From NCBI GenBank assembly GCA_963971535.1, contig OZ020587.1:156072153-156136152 (forward strand): 64,000 nt of DNA, read 5' to 3'. A program made the position numbers and the translations under genes. The stretch comes from Notolepis coatsorum (lineage: Eukaryota; Chordata; Actinopteri; Aulopiformes; Paralepididae). Of the stretch, positions 1 through 10,616 are shown piece after piece (within the stretch, counting starts at the first letter, position 1; every line of letters starts with the position of its first letter). The notes beneath the pieces were generated by a model that was given only the letters and a program-made list of their open reading frames with translations, was not told the origin of the DNA and ran no database searches.

Positions 1-23
1 TGTGTGCGTGCATGTGTGTGTGT

Positions 24-54
<31 letters not shown>
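1..54. repeat. (TG)n microsatellite
   Basis: Imperfect TG dinucleotide run with scattered C and A interruptions, ending in a short G-run. It starts at the window edge, so the true length is unknown. Confidence 0.9.
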
Positions 55-85
55 GGGGGTCCTTCTCCGCTGTTGTATGTGTGCA

Positions 86-420
86 TCAGAATCCGAATCA
101 GAAAGGTCTTTATTGCCGAGTAGTTTTCACATACAAGGAATTTGCTTTGGTCGTTTTCAGTGCGACATTAATGGACAGACAGTAACAGACAGATAATAAA
201 ATAAAGAGGTGGAGTAAAATAAAATTAGATAGAAGCACAATAGAATATAAAATAATTATAAAAAAATTAAAATAAATAAATAAATGGCTGTACAACTGTA
301 AAATAAAGAGGTTGAATCAATAAAATGGTTTATAAACTAAATTAAATATAAGCACAATAGAATATAGTAAAATGTATTATAAGTAAAAAAAAATAAAGTA
401 AGAATAGGCCAGGGCTGTAC
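86..420. repeat. AT-rich retroposon-tail-like repeat
   Basis: Begins with the phrase 'cagaatcagaaaggtcttta' followed by 'acatacaaggaatttgctt', a common fish LINE 3'-tail wording, and continues into A-rich sequence with an imperfect internal duplication (an 'aaataaagaggt' segment near 199 and again near 300, each followed by 'agcacaatagaatata'). No ORF. The family was not identified. Confidence 0.4.
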
Positions 421-643
421 AACTGTGTAAGATGTGCATCAGACTAACATCACCACATCATGCGAGCTGAGAAGCTGCATGAAAGTGCTGACCGGACCGG
501 ACCGACCCGGGAGCCCGTTGAGGGACTTGAAGTGCGTAAGCAAAGCACACAGGCTCTCCTGAACCGGCGCTGGTGAACTATTTGATTGACTGGGACACAT
601 TATGCGCTCAATAGGAGGCAGTATAGATTCCATCGGGATCCGT

Positions 644-673
644 GTTAACCCTTTCACTACCACACTACAGAAG
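644..673. repeat. Single unit of the 30-bp minisatellite (left side)
   Basis: One full unit of the 30-bp repeat (gttaaccctttcactacc...) that forms the array at 10825-11152. It ends exactly where the DIRS-like element starts, so the array and this unit were probably contiguous before insertion. Confidence 0.8.
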
Positions 674-1097
674 GTTCTATATCATACTAGCTTCCGCTCA
701 GCGTCATCTGCACTACATTACATTTACATTTACATTTAGTCATTTAGCTGACGCTTTTATCCAAAGCGACTTACAAGTTCTGTACGACAAGCCATCAGGA
801 AGGGCACAACTCTATCAGCTGAGCAACAATGTTCATCAAAGTGTTGAGTGCTACAGTGTAGGTTAGTTTATTAGGACAAGTGCATGACAGTACGGTTAGT
901 TAGGGTTAGATTTTTTTTATTTTTTTTTTTTTTTTTTATTCAGATAATGGCACTAACCTCACTTTGTGCATTTGCACTGAATAAAAATTCACAATGTACC
1001 TTTACATACCAACATTCGTCTGGCCACACCCCCATCCGCTACCTTCATAAGCAGGTGTGTGGCCACACACTCGCCTCCTTCTTCACTTTCACCACAA
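674..1097 (+). repeat. Left inverted terminal repeat of the DIRS-like element (split)
   Basis: 674-713 is the left tip, complementary to 10499-10538. After a 236-bp insertion the repeat resumes at 951 and runs to about 1097, complementary to 10617-10766 with few differences. Confidence 0.75.
715..950 (+). mobile_element. Small retroposon inserted in the DIRS left repeat
   Basis: Interrupts the inverted repeat between two copies of cact (711-714 and 951-954). It contains 'agacgcttttatccaaagcg'-like wording (here gctgacgcttttatccaaag), a very common fish LINE/SINE 3'-end sequence, and a long T-rich run at 912-937. No ORF of note. The family is uncertain. Confidence 0.5.
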
Positions 1098-1099
1098 GG

Positions 1100-4000
1100 A
1101 AGTGCCTGTTATCTTCGTTATCGGAAGATCCATGCTCAAGTCGGCTGCAGCCTGGATGGGAATTGTGCCGGCTCCGCTGTATGTCTGGTAAATCACAGTT
1201 GAAAACTGTGTTTGACATTTCTTTTTCTCTTCTCTCTTAAGGATGAGGAGGGTTTCAGACAGCGGCCTGTCTGAAGTGTGGCTTGTTATGTCGTTGTGTA
1301 CAGTTCAGGTGATAGCTGCTTAGCTTGCGTGCTAGTTTGTGGCCTACCTGTTAGCCAGTCAGCTGTTAGCTGCGGCGCTAGCCCGTTGCGTTCACTAAGG
1401 CTAGGAAACGTTAGCTTGTTGCTATCAGTCGAGAGCGGCTGTTAGCTTAATGCTACACTGTTGAACGTTACTGTGACTATAACATGCCTTAAACACTCTG
1501 ACTACGACGTCATCTTTGACAGAGGATGTTAGTCGACCCTACACCCGGGTGCCATGCCAGCGAGGATTTCGTCAACATGGAGAACGGCGGCTGGGTGGCT
1601 TAGCGGACATTACCCTCGTCACCAACGCAGGAGATGCTGGGTTCAACTCGGTGTCCCGTTGACCAGTGTTGCAGTCCTCTCGGCCTGCGCTCAGGGTGAA
1701 GGTAGGAGTCCTGACCGGACTTTAAACAATTCTTCTTTTCTTCCCTTCTAAATGTTTTGTAATAACGATGTTTCCAAAACGTGTGTTGCTGCAATACATT
1801 GAGGATACGACGCGTGTTGTGTGTCAATTGTCTTGTCACTGGTATAGCTTCTCTCTCCATAGAAAATCTGCGTTGTTTTTTTACATGTGTAAAAATTAAC
1901 TGGTTAGTTGTGATGAGAACATGTGTGTTCATGTAACGTTTGTAACGTGGGTGAACTCACAACTAAGAGGGTTAATTAACCTGTGAAGCTATGCTTAGTG
2001 ACATGTGATTGAGGAATGAATCTTTTTCTCAGCCTGTGATGACAATGAACAGCATGTTCACATATTAACAGGGGTACCTGTTCAATCTGGTCGTATCAAG
2101 GGTAAGGTAGGAGGGGTGACCCCCCCGGTTTCCCTGGGGCTTCCCCCCCTCCTCTCAGACATGTTTGTTTACAATATATTGTGTCACTGTGTTTGTGGGG
2201 ATACGATGTAACCCTCAGCTTAAGTTGCTGGGGTTGTGCTTCCGCTTGAGAAACTATTCTTTTCCTAAAGAAAAGGTTGTTTGGTCACTTATCATGTGTG
2301 CTTAGCAAGGCCTGTGGCCAATACGTAATCAAGGACTTATGTCTCTCTCGTTATGAAAAACGGCGTTCCTCTGTAGTAAGAGTGTACTTTTGCCATTTTT
2401 TGTTGTGATGAAGGGTTGTGTGTGTCGTTGTGATCTACAACTGGGTTAGGTTTGGCCCACAGAAGCACATGTGTAAGTCTGGACCGGGGCTCTTAAAGGG
2501 GCCCTCTCTGTTCTGTGTTTTTTCCTTAGTAAAACTCAGATAGCAGGTTAGCACATGAGCTATGTGAAGCTGTTAGATGCCTCATGTAGCATGCTATGAC
2601 TGGGTCATGCTCTACTCTGTCATTACATCGTATCAGGGGTGAGGGGTCGTAAAGGGGTGAACTGGTAAACCTTTCCTCCCCTTTTATGATTGGTCAGGGG
2701 TTAAAACCCCCTGTCCTTCAAGGTTCCTGTCACGTTGCTGTTCGGCACGTTACAGGGTAGGGGGGGGGGGGGGGGGTTTCCTGGTCCCACGCCCTGAAAA
2801 ATTGGGTGTGTGCACCGCGGAAATTCCCCCGCCATAGAGTACGTCGCTGAGCGCGTTTCTATTGGTAAGACTTCCGTGAGTTGTTCAGGTTCCATGTTAT
2901 GGATCTGTTTCAGGGAGTTGTCAGAGGTCCTCCCCACGAAGCTCCTCCTCAGGGAGAAGTGCCTTCTGTGAGTTCACTCTCCTTCCCAGTGAGGGAGCCT
3001 CCTCAGAGTTTCAGAGCCTCCTCCTCAGATTGTCAAGGTGAGTAGAACTTCAAAAAGGAGTTCTGCTCTATTGTATGTGTATTCGATTCAATTCGATTGT
3101 TGAGTGTGTATTGGTTCAGTACCTCCTCCTCGGAGAGCCCTAATCCAAGTGTTACATAGCTCAATGTTGCAATATTTCTTTTCAATCTATACAGCTCGCG
3201 TGGGAAGTCTCTCTGGGGATTCCAGTCTCCTCCCTGTGGCGAGGGTGGCGGGATGTAAAAATGGAAAAAAAAATACCCTCAGCCGCGTCACGTGGGATTC
3301 ATGTCAGTCTGTGTTTCTTTCTTTTTTAATAAAAAGAGGAAAGAACATGAAGCACGACGGCTCCTTGTCGTTCTCCCAGGTGACTTGGAGGAACAATGTC
3401 TGGTGTCTTGTTAGACTATCCATTGATGTGTTTGGGTCTCGACGCATACATAGTGCTGGCTCGGGGTGTTTCTGATTTCACGCATGAGGGTGGTACGCCT
3501 TGGTTGCTCGTTATTAAAATGGCGTTTTTATAGGGCAACTGGGATGGAGGTTTTCTCTTCCTGTTACTAGGTCTCGACGAATTCTCGTTCATATCTCGGG
3601 ATGTTAACGGAATAGATCAAAACGTAGGTAGAGGGGTCTCACGCCCTTGGGGTGGGCCACTGAGCGCGGTACGAATGGGACCGTCTGGGTGGCGCCCTCT
3701 TTTCATGTTTTAGATCGACACGCGTACCTACCCCCTCTCTTGGAGTGGGGATGTCGGCATGGTTAGGGCACGGGACTGGTTCTGGTCACGCTGGTCCAGG
3801 TCAGTTAACCCGTTGTCCGCCGGGGACGCAGATCTGCTGTTCTGGTACCCTGAGGGACTTGTGCTCTTTTCGAGGGGGAAAAATGCCGGGTCGGCCCGGG
3901 TGTCACAGGGTTGGGCATTATGGAGACCCTTTGTTGGGTACATGTTGTACCCTGCGTTATCATAAAGGGGCTGGTTTTCCATTCCTTTCGCTCCTCTCTT

Positions 4001-4380
4001 ACGCATGGCAAAGAGGGGGTTGTTGGGGTGGTCTTATGGACCTCCTCTGGCATCCCTGTGTGCTTCCTGGGCCGCCGGGCCCGGTCCGAAGTAGTGTTTC
4101 GTCGACCTGTAGGCCTGGGATAACCCCGTTTTGAAAACTGAAACACTTGTACTGCGGTGTAGCCAGTGTATACCCGCAGGTGTGTTTGAGTTTTTTTCTT
4201 GAGGGGTTATAGGAACAACCACCGCATGTGGTACCAAGAGGGTGGTTGATTCCCTGGTGTGTTGGAGCAGAGTCAACTCCCGGGTTACCCGGTTGAGTGT
4301 GCCCCTGCACGTTCATGACGTCTGCCAATCGTGTTAGCCTTCTCTGCCTCGGCCCCTCTGGAGAGTCAGGGTTTTTTGGT
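1100..4380. other. Interior of the DIRS-like element, no recognisable gene
   Basis: Only short, unrelated open frames occur here (up to about 130 codons), none with motifs I recognise. It contains a G-run at 2761-2777 and the tRNA-like segment. If the element once encoded RT or a recombinase, that coding region is missing or decayed beyond recognition. Confidence 0.5.
1594..1661 (+). other. tRNA-like sequence with A and B boxes
   Basis: tggcttagcgg at 1596-1606 matches the pol III A-box pattern TRGCNNAGYGG, and ggttcaactc at 1640-1649 resembles a B box, 44 bp apart. The acceptor stem is not convincing, so this is more likely a tRNA pseudogene or SINE head than a functional tRNA. It lies inside the DIRS-like element. 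Confidence 0.4.
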
Positions 4381-4382
4381 GG

Positions 4383-4480
4383 AGGCTTTAGTAAGTAAGT
4401 AAGTAAGTAAGTATTTATAAAGCACCTTTCATACATGTCATGTAGCTCAAAGTGCTGTACACAATTATAGGCATATATAA
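4383..4480 (-). repeat. L2-type LINE 3' tail with (AGTA/ACTT)n end
   Basis: On the minus strand it reads ...gctgtacacaattata preceded by 'gtgctttataaatact' and ends in a (ttac)n run, the typical end of fish L2 LINEs. It may be the true 3' end of the L2 whose ORFs lie at 5468-9685, or a separate older copy. Confidence 0.55.
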
Positions 4481-4489
4481 CGATAAAAG

Positions 4490-4930
4490 CAATAAAGTCA
4501 TAGTGATCAGTTAAGATCAATGTTAAAAAAAAATAATAATAATAATAATAATAATAGTAACGTAAAAATGAAAATAACGTAAAAACAGTCATTTGCTTAC
4601 CAGTTTGGGAGAACACGTCCGCACAAACATTTCCGCTCAGTGGCAACCGGAAGTGCACTAAACCAATGCACTTGTATGGTAGGTAGCAATGTTTAGGTCT
4701 TATAATGCTAGTGTAGTTACGTTTTTATCAGTGGTCATAGTTGGGTCCATAGTGCTTTACCAAGTCCCATGGATCCATCAGTGGCCGTGTATTGTGTGCG
4801 TATGTACCCGTTCGCTCATGTGGTCAGTGGCCAGAGTTGGGTCCACAGGACTTATCCAAGTCCCATGGACCCATCAGTGGCCGCGTCTTGTGGTAGAAAG
4901 AAAGAAAAAGAAAAACGTATAAAGAAAACA
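4490..4930. repeat. Decayed repeat and tandem 90-bp duplication
   Basis: 4490-4650 resembles 9790-9930 (shared 'gtgatcagttaagatca', 'gtttgggag' and 'acacgtccg' blocks). 4740-4890 holds two imperfect copies of a segment containing 'catggatccatcagtggccg', with a third partial copy near 5408-5450. Confidence 0.5.
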
Positions 4931-4934
4931 GTCT

Positions 4935-5405
4935 AAAGTTTGAAAGTTTGGGAGGTCCGCAAAAACACGCCTTCAGCTCAGAAGCTGAGGCGTGTCAAAA
5001 ACGTTTGAAAAACTGAAGGCGTGTCTCCTATTGTACCCATTCCTTCATCTAAGAAGTTTGAAAGTTTGGGAGGTCCGTAAAAACACGCCTTCAGCTCAGA
5101 AGCTGAGGCGTGTCAAAAACTTTTGAAAAACTGGAGGCGTGTCTCCTATTGTACCCATTCCTTCATCTAAAAAGTTTGAAAGTTTGGGAGGTCCGCAAAA
5201 ACACGCCTTCAGCTCAGAAGCTGAGGCGTGTCAAAAACGTTTGAAAAACTGGAGGCGTGTCTCCTATTGTACCCATTCCTTCATCTAAAAAGTTTGAAAG
5301 TTTGGGAGGTCCGCAAAAGCACGCCTTCAGCTCAGAAGCTGAGGCGTGTCAAAAACTTTTGAAAAACTGGAGGCGTGTCTCCTATGTACCCGTTCCTTCA
5401 TCTAA
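4935..5405. repeat. 118-bp minisatellite, four units
   Basis: Four head-to-tail copies starting near 4937, 5054, 5172 and 5290, with few differences. Each unit contains a near-palindrome (acgccttcagct...agctgaggcgt) that could form a hairpin, and ends with 'attccttcatctaa'. It lies in the presumed 3' UTR of the L2 element. The first 30 bp of the unit recur at 9867-9901 on the other side of the LINE. Confidence 0.85.
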
Positions 5406-5467
5406 AAAGTTGGGTCCACAAGGCTTATCCTAGCCTCATGGATCCATCAGGTTTTTCCAAGCCATAA

Positions 5468-8389
5468 CTATTTGTAAGCTAGACTGTATAGGTACGTTTT
5501 TAATTTTCCTTTAAAAATGTGTATAGAGCTGGCGTTTCTGATGTGTGTTGGTAGTGTGTTCCATAGTTTTGGGGCATAGTTGGCAAATGCCATACTTCCT
5601 ATCCTTTTTTGGTTTCTGGGCGTGTCTAGTAAACCTGTAGTGGATGACCGTAGCGTTCTTGAGGGCAGATAACTAACTAGGGAATTTGCTATGTATTTTG
5701 GGCCTTGCTCATTAAGAGCTTTATATGTTAGGAAAAGGACCTTAAAATCAATTCTATGAGTTATTGGAAGCCAGTGCAGAGTGGCCAGGACTGGAGTGAT
5801 ATGTTCTCTTCTCCTTGTATGAGTTAGTAATCGAGCTGCAGAGTTTTGGATAAGCTGAAGCTTCCCAATGGTTGCTTTGGGAAGACCAGTGAACAGTGCA
5901 TTACAATAGTCAAGCCGACTTGATACAAAAGCATGAATAAGTTTCTCTGCATCCTTTTTATTTACGAAAGGTCTTACTTTCGCTATGTTTCTTAGGTGGA
6001 AGAATGACGTTTTCATGGCCTTATTTATATGAGACTTAAAGGTCAGGTCTGAGTCCAAGATGACACCTAGGCTTGTAACCTCAGTCTTTACATAGGATGA
6101 CAGACTCCCCAGGTTTTTACAAAGCACTTCCCTTTTCGCTTTTGGGCCGATCAATAGGATTTCGGTCTTGCTTTCGTTTAATTTTAGGAAGTTATTGTTC
6201 ATCCACTTGTTTATTGCTAACAGACAATTTGTAATGGACTGTATGGCTGTAGTGTTATTTGGTTCTGCGGAGATATATAGTTGTGTATCATCAGCATAAC
6301 TATGGAAGCATACATTGTGGTCTCGAATGATGTCCCCGAGGGGCAGCATATATAGTGAGAAGAGTAATGGACCAAGGCAGCTTCCTTGTGCGACTCCAAA
6401 ATTGCTGTTATGTTCCTCGGATACATTGTCTCCAAGCTTAACATAGAACCTTCTCCCCTTAATGTATGTTATGAGCCAATTTAGTACATGATCGGAAAAG
6501 CCAACCAGTCTTTCTAGACGACTGATCAAGATATTATGGTCAATCGTATCGAACGCTGCACTAAGGTCCAATAGGACAAGAATTGAGACTTTGCCAGCAT
6601 CGGAGTTTAGCCTGAGGTCGCTAACTATTTTGGTAAGGGCAGTTTCAGTGCTGTGATTTGTTCTGAAACCTGATTGTAGTTCCTCCATGATGTTATTATC
6701 TTTGAGAAAGGAGTTTATTTGTACTGAGACTATCTTTTCTAATATCTTGCTGATAAATGGAAGGTTCGATATTGGCCTATAGCTTTTTAGTTTGTTTACA
6801 TCTAAGTTTGTTTTCTTTAGTAGTGGTTTTACTACAGCTGTTTTAAATGCATCTGGAAAAGTGCCTGTTTGAAGAGACATATTTATGATTTCAAGGACAT
6901 GATTTGAGACACTATCAAACACCCGCTTGAGAAATGCTGTTGGTATAGGATCGAGGCAGGAGGTGGCGGAATTACACTCAGAGACAATCTTACAGAGGTC
7001 AGGTAATGTAATACATGTGAATTCCCCCATAGTTATCTCAGGTGGGGTTTCACTCATAGCCAGATCCATATCAGCGGTAATGCTTGCTCTAATCAATGAT
7101 ATTTTTTCATTAAAGAAAACTGCGAACTCTTCACATTTTGTGGCTGATTGCTGCGGTATATGGGGGGGTGGTATGTTAATCAGCCGGTCAATGGTGGAAA
7201 AAAGTACCCTGGAGTTACCCATATTTTCTGAGATCATTTTGGAAAAATATTCCTTTCTCGCAAGTTGTATTGCCTTATTGTATGCGCCCATGGCGTCTTT
7301 GTATAAATTAAAGTGAGCTGTGAGTTTGAGTTTCCTCCATTTTCGCTCGGCTATCCTACATTTTCTCTTGTTATCTTTAACATTGGTTTTATTTAGCCAT
7401 GGAGAGATTCTATCAGTTTTTACCTTTTTAACCTTTAGAGGGGCAACAGTATCTAACACAGTTGACAAGGTGCTGTGGAAGTTTTGCACTTGCTGATTTA
7501 AGGAGGATTCACTGCATTGGTCGTATGATTTCATCATACTAGAGAATTTTGCTTCAGCTCTAGCGTCCAGAAGCCTTCTGTGAACTAGGAATTCGCTTCT
7601 GGTCTTATGTAATATTAGGCTTGTACCATAGAACACACAATAATGGTCAGAAATTGGAATTTGTTTTACTGATATATTCTCAATGTTTAGCCCTGTTGTT
7701 ATTAGTAGGTCCAGAGTGTTGCCATGTTGGTGGGTGGCCTCGTGAACATGTTGCATCAGTCCAAAACTGTCCAGTAGGTTCAGAAACTCACAACCCCTGG
7801 GGTCATCCTTTTTGTTGATATGAATATTTAGATCTCCATTAAGAATGATTCTATCATACCTGGTAATGCAGATCGATATGAGTTCTGAAAATTCCTGTAT
7901 GAAGAGTGGCGAGTACCTTGGTGGTCGATACAATGTCACACATATTACTGGCATTTCTGTTTTCAATACAATAGCAAGGTATTCAAATGATAAAAATTTT
8001 CCCAGGTCAATATCATTGCACACAAATTGAGTGGAGATGATTGCTGCTATTCCTCCTCCCCTCCCACTCTGTCTGTTTGATTGATAGAATTTAAAATTGG
8101 AAGGGCAGGTCTCAATCAGTGTTGCTACACCAGTGATATTGTCTAACCATGTCTCTACTAAAAACATACAATGTACACCATGTTTTACTATGAGTTCATT
8201 TATCAGAAATGATTTTTGTTTCAGCGCTCTAACGTTGAACAGTGCTAGTTTTAGCTGTACGGGTTCTGTAGTGGGGTGTGAGATAGTCTGTGGTTGAACA
8301 CTGATATTGATAAGGTTAGATTTACATATGGGACGTGATAATGAGTAATTGATTAGTCTTTTGGTGATCAGAATCGGGATGACACTCAA
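5468..8389 (-). CDS. L2-clade LINE ORF2: APE endonuclease and reverse transcriptase
   Basis: 973 codons, uninterrupted. The N-terminal third is an AP-like endonuclease: FNVRALKQKSFLI, FLVETWLD, LYRPPRYSP, ILNGDLNIHIN and ISDHYCVF. The reverse transcriptase follows: KSYRPISNLPFISKILEKIV, LVLLDLSAAFDTIDHN, then GVAQGSCLGPLLF and SYADDTQLYI with the catalytic YADD. The C-terminal part has the LDYCNALFTGLP and LHWLPITHRIDFK segments typical of fish L2. The usual GVPQG motif reads GVAQG here, a possible loss of fitness. The length is near full size. ORF1 lies 63 bp upstream in the same direction. The role is target-primed reverse transcription of the LINE RNA. It is inserted in the DIRS-like element. 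Confidence 0.93.
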   Translation of the reverse strand: MSVIPILITKRLINYSLSRPICKSNLINISVQPQTISHPTTEPVQLKLALFNVRALKQKSFLINELIVKHGVHCMFLVETWLDNITGVATLIETCPSNFKFYQSNRQSGRGGGIAAIISTQFVCNDIDLGKFLSFEYLAIVLKTEMPVICVTLYRPPRYSPLFIQEFSELISICITRYDRIILNGDLNIHINKKDDPRGCEFLNLLDSFGLMQHVHEATHQHGNTLDLLITTGLNIENISVKQIPISDHYCVFYGTSLILHKTRSEFLVHRRLLDARAEAKFSSMMKSYDQCSESSLNQQVQNFHSTLSTVLDTVAPLKVKKVKTDRISPWLNKTNVKDNKRKCRIAERKWRKLKLTAHFNLYKDAMGAYNKAIQLARKEYFSKMISENMGNSRVLFSTIDRLINIPPPHIPQQSATKCEEFAVFFNEKISLIRASITADMDLAMSETPPEITMGEFTCITLPDLCKIVSECNSATSCLDPIPTAFLKRVFDSVSNHVLEIINMSLQTGTFPDAFKTAVVKPLLKKTNLDVNKLKSYRPISNLPFISKILEKIVSVQINSFLKDNNIMEELQSGFRTNHSTETALTKIVSDLRLNSDAGKVSILVLLDLSAAFDTIDHNILISRLERLVGFSDHVLNWLITYIKGRRFYVKLGDNVSEEHNSNFGVAQGSCLGPLLFSLYMLPLGDIIRDHNVCFHSYADDTQLYISAEPNNTTAIQSITNCLLAINKWMNNNFLKLNESKTEILLIGPKAKREVLCKNLGSLSSYVKTEVTSLGVILDSDLTFKSHINKAMKTSFFHLRNIAKVRPFVNKKDAEKLIHAFVSSRLDYCNALFTGLPKATIGKLQLIQNSAARLLTHTRRREHITPVLATLHWLPITHRIDFKVLFLTYKALNEQGPKYIANSLVSYLPSRTLRSSTTGLLDTPRNQKRIGSMAFANYAPKLWNTLPTHIRNASSIHIFKGKLKTYLYSLAYK

Positions 8390-8452
8390 CGTGTTTTTTT
8401 GTAGTTTAGGCTGCTTCTGTATATAGTCTACAGAGCTAGATATGGTTGGTTG

Positions 8453-9685
8453 TCAGGCCAGTGATGCTATACTTTGTATGACGTTATGTATTAGCACATT
8501 TACCCCTGATATGTTTGGATGGATGCCATCGGGTCTGTAATGGTCTTTCCTGGACCAGAGCAGATCAAAGTTATTTATATAGCAAAGTCCTATAGTAGTA
8601 CAGTGGGTCTGTAGCCATTTGTGCAACCAGAACAGACGGCTAAATCGCTCAGATCCACGACCTATGGATGGAATGGGGCCAGACACAATGCATATTTTAC
8701 CCAGGCTTTCAATAGTGAGTATTAGTGATTCAAAGTCAGATTGGAGTTTAACGGATTGTCTAGCCATTACGTCATTTGCTCCGATATGAATAATAACGGT
8801 GTGGGCGGACGGATATCTCTCGATGATTTCGGGAGTACACTCCAGTAAGTCAGTAACTTTTAAACCGGAAAAACAATACGTAATGCCGTGTGGTATTTGC
8901 AAAAACCTGGTGATGGAATCTCCGATGAGTAGGATCTCTGGCTGTTCCTGGATGCATTCCCCGTCGTAGATGGCCAGGTTTCTATGGTGAAAAGCCGCAG
9001 GAGTAGCGTCTGCATTGCTGGCGGAGTTAGACGGTTGGTCGGGCAGCAGCGCCGTGAGGAGGGGCTCATTCACAGCGGCATTTCCATCGATGACACTCGC
9101 CGTTTGAATGATCATCCTGGTATGGGTTGCAGAGCACCGCAGACGAGGGCGTTTAAACTTTGGGGAGTCGGACCCATCGCGTGAGTCTGGGGAGCTTGGC
9201 GATGCGAGAGCAAACAGGGCAGAGCGCTTTCTGCTCCGGGGCGCAGATATACTTCCATGGTTGAGTTGTGAGCTGGAGAGGGCCGCCGTCCTGGTAGCTT
9301 CGCTTGGAGCCTGGCTAGTAGCTAGGCTAGTAGCTATCATCGGATAGTCTTTGAGCAAAGCTACACTACTAGCAGCAGGAGACGGAAGCGAAGGAGAGCC
9401 AAGGAGGCTGGAATCACTACAAAGAGGATTGAATCGGTTTGATAGTTGAGGTGATTCAAAGGGATCATATAGAGGAAGGGAGAGCTTCCGTCGGCCCCTC
9501 ACCACTGTCGCCCAGGAGGGACTACCGGTGCGGCCTGCGTCCGCTTTTTCCATGCTAGCCAGCTTGGACATTAGCTCCGTTTGACGCTTGAGAAGATCCA
9601 CTACTAGTATCTCGATGTTCTTCAGTTCCGTTTGCATCTCTGCGACATCTGATGTTGGAGCCATTTCCTCGGGGGAGCTCAGCAC
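8453..9685 (-). CDS. L2-clade LINE ORF1 with coiled coil and SGNH esterase domain
   Basis: 410 codons, uninterrupted, starting at ATG 9685. Residues of about 15-48 (MQTELKNIEILVVDLLKRQ...) look like a short coiled coil suited to multimerisation. The middle is Ser/Pro/Arg-rich and low-complexity. Residues of about 250-410 form a GDSL/SGNH hydrolase-like domain: EILLIGDSITRFL (block I Ser), VIIHIGANDVMARQ (block III GAND) and YRPDGIHPN (block V Asp-His). ORF1 proteins with esterase domains are known for L2 and CR1 LINEs, including zebrafish L2. The domain is inferred to act with ORF2 in the retrotransposition particle. No frameshift, and the catalytic residues are all visible. Confidence 0.88.
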   Translation of the reverse strand: MLSSPEEMAPTSDVAEMQTELKNIEILVVDLLKRQTELMSKLASMEKADAGRTGSPSWATVVRGRRKLSLPLYDPFESPQLSNRFNPLCSDSSLLGSPSLPSPAASSVALLKDYPMIATSLATSQAPSEATRTAALSSSQLNHGSISAPRSRKRSALFALASPSSPDSRDGSDSPKFKRPRLRCSATHTRMIIQTASVIDGNAAVNEPLLTALLPDQPSNSASNADATPAAFHHRNLAIYDGECIQEQPEILLIGDSITRFLQIPHGITYCFSGLKVTDLLECTPEIIERYPSAHTVIIHIGANDVMARQSVKLQSDFESLILTIESLGKICIVSGPIPSIGRGSERFSRLFWLHKWLQTHCTTIGLCYINNFDLLWSRKDHYRPDGIHPNISGVNVLIHNVIQSIASLA

Positions 9686-9789
9686 TGTGAGTACTGTAGC
9701 GTGTAGCTGTAGCTATGGCAACAACAAGCGCCGATAGCTTTAGGTCACGTCCAGTAAAAAGTCACATAAAACCAATAAATCCAACAGTA

Positions 9790-9930
9790 TAAACGATAAG
9801 AGCAAAAGTCACAGTGATCAGTTAAGATCACTGGTTAAAAGATGGTAAAAAGAAAGAAAACAGTCTAAAGTTTGAAAGTTTGGGAGGTCCGCAAAAACAC
9901 GTCCGTTCAGTAGTAAGTAACCGGAGTGTA
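9790..9930. repeat. Direct repeat flanking the L2 unit
   Basis: Similar along its length to 4490-4650, and its part at 9854-9901 is nearly identical to 4920-4965. This places related sequence on both sides of the LINE and minisatellite. Confidence 0.55.
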
Positions 9931-10498
9931 GTGGATCCAACCAACTAACACACAGGAATGCAGAAAGTGCTAAGGTAAGGCGTGCTAGTGGGGGGAAGGG
10001 CCCGCTCTTGGAGGGGCCCTGTCCGAATACGCTGGCGATGTGGGGGGCGGTGTCACTAGTGACCGCCTGGTGAGGTCTTGATGCTGTGGCGTCGTTGACT
10101 TCTCCGGGCCCCCTTTTTCCGGGGGCTCCAGTCCCTTCAGTGGGTCTGGGTCTTCCTTCGCGCTCCGCTGCTACGGCCTTGCCACGGGGTTGAGTTTGCT
10201 CTTGACCCCGTGATTTTGGGGCAGTAATGAGGTTTGTTCCTTCCGTTCGTTCCCTGGTGGCATGCGGGTTGTGCGTATGCGTAGTCGTGGGGTCAAGCCA
10301 CGGTCTGCTCACCCTGTGCGTTGGGTTGCTCGAGTTTCTCTTCGCACGGTCGGATCCGTCTCCCTCCCGTCCTCTAATAGGGGGGGCATCCTCCATTAGG
10401 GAGGGTCGGGGGGGCTCGGTCCTCCCCGGTTCTGATGGTTGTGGGGGGCCTCAGTGGGGTACATTTGTCGAGCTTCAAGCTCCCGCTCAGCTCCCGTA
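9931..10498. other. GC-rich interior of the DIRS-like element
   Basis: A minus-strand open frame of 192 codons (9818-10396) with Pro/Arg-rich composition and no recognised motif spans this stretch. It is more likely chance than a gene. Nothing else seen. Confidence 0.4.
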
Positions 10499-10590
10499 GT
10501 GCAGATGACGCTCAGCGGAAGCTAGTATGATATAGAACGTAAGGTTATGAATATAACCAAGTTCTATGAATACTAGTGACGCTCAGCGTC
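10499..10590. repeat. Internal complementary region (circular junction) of the DIRS-like element
   Basis: 10499-10538 is the reverse complement of the left tip 674-713, and 10539-10590 is the perfect reverse complement of the right tip 10773-10824. The join at 10538/10539 corresponds to the junction of a circularised element, which is the role of this region in known DIRS elements. Confidence 0.8.
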
Positions 10591-10616
10591 TGGACGCCAC
10601 TGCGGCCTTTGATCTC

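Noticed and set aside
3728..4146. Overlapping open frames on both strands around 3728-4146
   Set aside because: Several frames are open at once in GC-rich sequence, with no recognisable motif; likely chance.
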